From assembly GCA_937892865.1 (NCBI GenBank), contig CALBJG010000128.1:1-32798 (forward strand): a stretch of DNA of 32,798 nt, written 5' to 3'. Positions 30,159 through 32,798 of the stretch are shown piece after piece. A program made the translations under genes and the position numbers. The stretch comes from an uncultured Clostridia bacterium. GTDB lineage: Bacteria > Bacillota > Clostridia > Oscillospirales > Oscillospiraceae. The notes beneath the pieces are model-generated. The model saw only the letters and a list, made by a program, of their open reading frames with translations. It was not told where the DNA came from and made no database searches. Numbering within the stretch: the stretch's first letter is position 1; each line of letters opens with the position of its first letter.

Positions 30159-30851
30159 TCAGAAATCGATAAACTGACGGGGATTATACATCCTGGAGTC
30201 CGCCAGAGAGATGGTTTCATCGTCTGATACGATCACATGATCAGCCAGAATAATATCCAACGCAGCCAACGACTTTGCCAGTTGTTCTGTTGTGCGGCGA
30301 TCATCCGCAGAAGGAAAGGCAAATCCGCCGGGATGATTATGGGCTAAAATCACGGTTGTGGCATTTACATTCAACGCCACCTCTGCGATCTTACGGACAG
30401 AAATAGCTGTTGTATGTATGCTTCCTTCTGCGATTCGTTTACAGCACAGTGGTTTGAATCTCGCATCCAGGCACAAAAGATATACCATTTCATTACGCTG
30501 TCCGTCAAAATAGTGTCGGATATGCGTACAATAATCCTTCGCACTGGTCAGCGGCTTGTCTATTTCACTTTTTTCAATATTGTACCGTCTGACAAACTCT
30601 CTGATAAGCATCAAAAAAGTTGAAAGATTTTCACCTACACCGGGTACTGTTTCCAGTTGCTCCGGCGCAGCATCCAACACTTGTGTCAAACCGCCAAATG
30701 TCTCAAGCAATTCCTCCGCCACGGGTTTGGAATCCTTTCTGGGCAGGCCATAGCAAAGAAGCAGTTCCAATGCGTGTTTATCCTCAAAACTATCCAAACC
30801 TTCTTTGCGAAAACGGTCTTTGATCCGCTGCCGATGTCCCGTATATGACAT
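30159..30851 (-). CDS. radC: RadC family JAB/MPN-domain protein
   Basis: A 230-residue protein. Residues about 1-85 form the helical N-terminal region with a helix-hairpin-helix (LETVPGVGENLSTFL). Residues about 100-228 form the JAB/MPN+ domain, whose metal site is intact: His171 and His173 in HNHPGG and Asp184 ten residues after the second His. Despite the name, a repair role for RadC is doubtful; members often travel with mobile DNA. ATG 30851 has GAGGTG upstream; GTG 30860 is part of that site. It leads an operon with a conserved hypothetical protein and a nuclease. Confidence 0.92.
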   Translation of the reverse strand: MSYTGHRQRIKDRFRKEGLDSFEDKHALELLLCYGLPRKDSKPVAEELLETFGGLTQVLDAAPEQLETVPGVGENLSTFLMLIREFVRRYNIEKSEIDKPLTSAKDYCTHIRHYFDGQRNEMVYLLCLDARFKPLCCKRIAEGSIHTTAISVRKIAEVALNVNATTVILAHNHPGGFAFPSADDRRTTEQLAKSLAALDIILADHVIVSDDETISLADSRMYNPRQFIDF

Positions 30852-30878
30852 AGTTTTCACCTCTTGCTAATCTTTTGC

Positions 30879-30906
30879 TTGCTATTTTCTCAAACTTTGG
30901 TAAAAT
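30879..30906 (+). promoter_or_regulatory. Promoter for the kinase-like gene
   Basis: TTGCTA 30879-30884, a 16-bp spacer, TAAAAT 30901-30906. Confidence 0.55.
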
Positions 30907-30973
30907 AAAAAAAGGAATTGTCGAAAATTCTCGATTATTATGTTTAATGAGACCAAACAGAAGGAGACGGAAT

Positions 30974-32029
30974 ATGGAACAAACAAAAAAACCAAATAAC
31001 GCTCCTAATCTGATGATCTGCCCCGCTTTTCGCGTAGAAAACGGGATCATCACCCAAGTAAACAGCGCCGCTATCGTCTTCGGCATTCAGGAAGGCGCGA
31101 AGATCGACACGCTGATACACACCGGCGCAGAGGAATTCGCCCTTTTCCAAAGTGGGCGGCTGGATCTGACCCTATGGTTGGATGGATCTCTGGTTTCCGC
31201 TTGTGTCATTCCGGATGCGGAAGGGTTTACTTTCTGCATCGACTCTGATTTTGCTGTACCGGAACAACGGGCGCTTGCCTTGGCTGCGCAGCATTTGCGG
31301 GAACCCCTTTCCAATGCATTGCTGCACCTGGAAGACAACGCAAAGGATTTGCCCCAAAGTGAAAAGGAACGACTCTCCCACATCCACAAAAATTTACAAC
31401 AAATGATGCGGATGCTGTGTAATATGTCTGACCTTGCCAACTACCACAACAGCGCAAATTTATGCAACCGCGATGCTGTCGCCATATTCCGCGAAGTGTT
31501 GGAAAAAGCCCAGGCGTTTTTGGAAAAGGCCAATAAGCGTTTGGTGTACACCACGCCGAATATGCCCATTTTCTGCCATTTGGACGCCCAAATGCTGGAA
31601 AGAGCCATTTTAAATCTCATTTCCAATGCCGCAATTTACCTGGAAGGCTCTGATGTGATCAAAGCCGATTTGGTTTATAAAAATCAACGGTTATTCTTCT
31701 CCGTGGAAAATACCTGCAACACTCAGATCGATCTGCAACGGGATCTTTTTGCCCGTTATATGCGTCAACCTGCTGTTGAAGACGGCAGAAACGGCATTGG
31801 CTTGGGTCTTCCCATCGTTCACGCCGTTGCATCTGCGCATGGTGGTGTTCTGCTGATGGATCAACCGAAAAACGGTCAGTTTCGTGTCACCATGACACTC
31901 TCTGCCAAAGAGAATGCACCAAACAATTTACGCTCCCCTATCCGCATCCCCATTGACTATGCGGGCGGTTGGGATCATACGCTGATGGAACTGTCCGGTA
32001 TTCTCCCCGCAGAACTTTATGAATCATGA
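30974..32029 (+). CDS. Orphan soluble histidine-kinase-like protein
   Basis: A 351-residue protein without membrane helices. Residues about 10-90 may form a PAS-like domain (FRVENGIITQVNSAAIVFGIQEG). Residues about 95-160 align with a HisKA dimerisation hairpin, but the H-box reads Q-H-L-R-E-P-L: relative to the usual H-E-L-R-x-P-L the His is moved one place (His107; Gln106 at the phosphoacceptor position). An HATPase domain follows with an N-box (ILNLISNAAIYL) and the G2 box GIGLGLPIVHAVASAHGG. The DxGxG box reads E-N-T-C-N-T. No response regulator is adjacent. It may be a pseudokinase or bind ATP without phosphotransfer. ATG 30974 has AAGGAG upstream. Confidence 0.78.
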   Translation: MEQTKKPNNAPNLMICPAFRVENGIITQVNSAAIVFGIQEGAKIDTLIHTGAEEFALFQSGRLDLTLWLDGSLVSACVIPDAEGFTFCIDSDFAVPEQRALALAAQHLREPLSNALLHLEDNAKDLPQSEKERLSHIHKNLQQMMRMLCNMSDLANYHNSANLCNRDAVAIFREVLEKAQAFLEKANKRLVYTTPNMPIFCHLDAQMLERAILNLISNAAIYLEGSDVIKADLVYKNQRLFFSVENTCNTQIDLQRDLFARYMRQPAVEDGRNGIGLGLPIVHAVASAHGGVLLMDQPKNGQFRVTMTLSAKENAPNNLRSPIRIPIDYAGGWDHTLMELSGILPAELYES

Positions 32030-32037
32030 TTTCTACA

Positions 32038-32069
32038 TCCGGTCTGCTGACGCAGACCGGAATTTTTTA
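32038..32069 (+). terminator. Rho-independent terminator
   Basis: A 10-bp stem TCCGGTCTGC 32038-32047 with 32052-32061 has a 4-base loop and TTTTTT. It ends the kinase-like gene, directly against the uvrA stop. Confidence 0.9.
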
Positions 32070-32798
32070 TTCCAGGCATTTTTGCAAATACTGGCCGGTA
32101 TAACTTTCTTTGACAGCCGCAACTTCTTCCGGCGTGCCGGCTGCCACCACATATCCGCCCTGGTCGCCGCCTTCCGGTCCCAGGTCGATAATATAGTCCG
32201 CTGTCTTGATCACATCCAAATTGTGTTCAATGACCAGAACTGTGTTGCCTGCATCCACCAGTTTCTGCAATACCTCGATCAGTTTATGCACATCCGCGGC
32301 GTGAAGTCCGGTTGTCGGTTCGTCCAGAATATAGATCGTTCTGCCGGTGGACACCCGGGAAAGTTCCGTCGCCAGTTTTACCCGCTGGGCCTCACCGCCG
32401 GATAGTGTCGTGCTGGATTGCCCCAGTTTTACATAGCCAAGGCCCACATCTACCAGAGTCTGCACTTTCCTTGCGATTTTCGGCAGGTTTTGGAAAAACT
32501 CCAGGGCTTCCTCTGCGGTCATATCCAGTACCTGGGAAATATTTTTGCCCTTATACTGGACTTCCAGTGTTTCCCGATTATAACGCTGTCCCTTACAAAC
32601 CTCGCAGGGAACATATACATCTGCCAAAAAATGCATTTCAATTTTTACAAGGCCGTCACCGTTACACGCTTCGCAACGTCCGCCTTTCACATTGAAAGAG
32701 AATCTTCCCGGACCGTAACCGCGCATTTTGGCATCTGTTGTAGAAGCGAACAGATCCCGGATATCGTTAAACAGACCGGTATAGGTTGCCGGATTGGA
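32067..32798 (-). CDS. uvrA: Excinuclease ABC subunit A, C-terminal part
   Basis: The last 243 residues of UvrA; the gene runs on past the right edge of the window, so its start is not visible. UvrA is the dimeric ATPase that finds bulky DNA lesions and loads UvrB. Seen here are the second zinc module (CEACNGDG and CEVCKGQR), the ABC signature LSGGEAQRVKLA, the Walker B LDEPTTGLH, and VIEHNLDVIKTADYIIDLGPEGG near the end. It is on the same strand as uvrB, with about 8.7 kb of unrelated genes between them. Confidence 0.98.
   Translation of the reverse strand, partial: SNPATYTGLFNDIRDLFASTTDAKMRGYGPGRFSFNVKGGRCEACNGDGLVKIEMHFLADVYVPCEVCKGQRYNRETLEVQYKGKNISQVLDMTAEEALEFFQNLPKIARKVQTLVDVGLGYVKLGQSSTTLSGGEAQRVKLATELSRVSTGRTIYILDEPTTGLHAADVHKLIEVLQKLVDAGNTVLVIEHNLDVIKTADYIIDLGPEGGDQGGYVVAAGTPEEVAAVKESYTGQYLQKCLE

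Overview
The window looks like a chromosomal stretch of an anaerobic Bacillota, most likely class Clostridia and probably a gut member of the Oscillospirales or a relative. This is inferred from the gene families present (LuxS with Pfs, CarD, DUF3786, MmcQ/YjbR, a LytTR-DUF3021 pair, XRE-membrane regulators, a BspA/transglutaminase-like surface protein), from strong AGGAGG-type ribosome sites and from simple hairpin-plus-T terminators. No rRNA, intact tRNA, CRISPR array, transposase or integrase is in the window.

Bases 1-1125 appear to be the right end of an integrated element. They hold an AT-rich unknown gene, a 55-bp leader present twice, and a four-helix-bundle (S23/IVP, Avd-like) gene. 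The segment ends in what looks like the 3' end of a tRNA (T-loop, acceptor strand and CCA), followed by a terminator, as expected for an attR site. Bases 1130-9354 carry small regulatory and housekeeping units: two XRE-membrane regulators that both start MDQIKIG, a YwaF-like membrane protein, DUF3786 + YjbR divergent from tag (alkylation repair), a TetR divergon with two membrane proteins, CarD, and an operon of a small protein, a flavin reductase and a DUF3892 protein.

Bases 9391-17405 hold a LytTR-DUF3021 pair, two nitroreductase-like genes (one with a TIGR04076 protein, one behind an MFS transporter), a putP-type sodium symporter, a duplicated-domain lipoprotein, and luxS-mtnN, which detoxify S-adenosylhomocysteine and make AI-2. 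Bases 17511-21347 carry two large surface proteins: a membrane-anchored NodB-fold protein that has lost its catalytic motifs, and an exported transglutaminase-like protein with an intact Cys-His-Asp triad.

Bases 21392-32798 hold uvrB and the C-terminal part of uvrA on the same strand. Between them sit an alpha-L-rhamnosidase, three tandem GH20-like paralogs each with its own promoter and terminator, a secreted-type nuclease operon with radC, and an orphan kinase-like protein.

Most promoters I can place use a -35 of the form TTGC(A/T)(A/T) or TTGAAA, 15-18 bp (mostly 16-17) from a TATAAT-like -10; canonical TTGACA at a workable distance was not found. Two divergent regions are unusual: tag and yjbR share one palindromic TTGCAA as -35 on both strands, and the TetR divergon has overlapping -10 boxes flanked by an 18-bp inverted operator pair.
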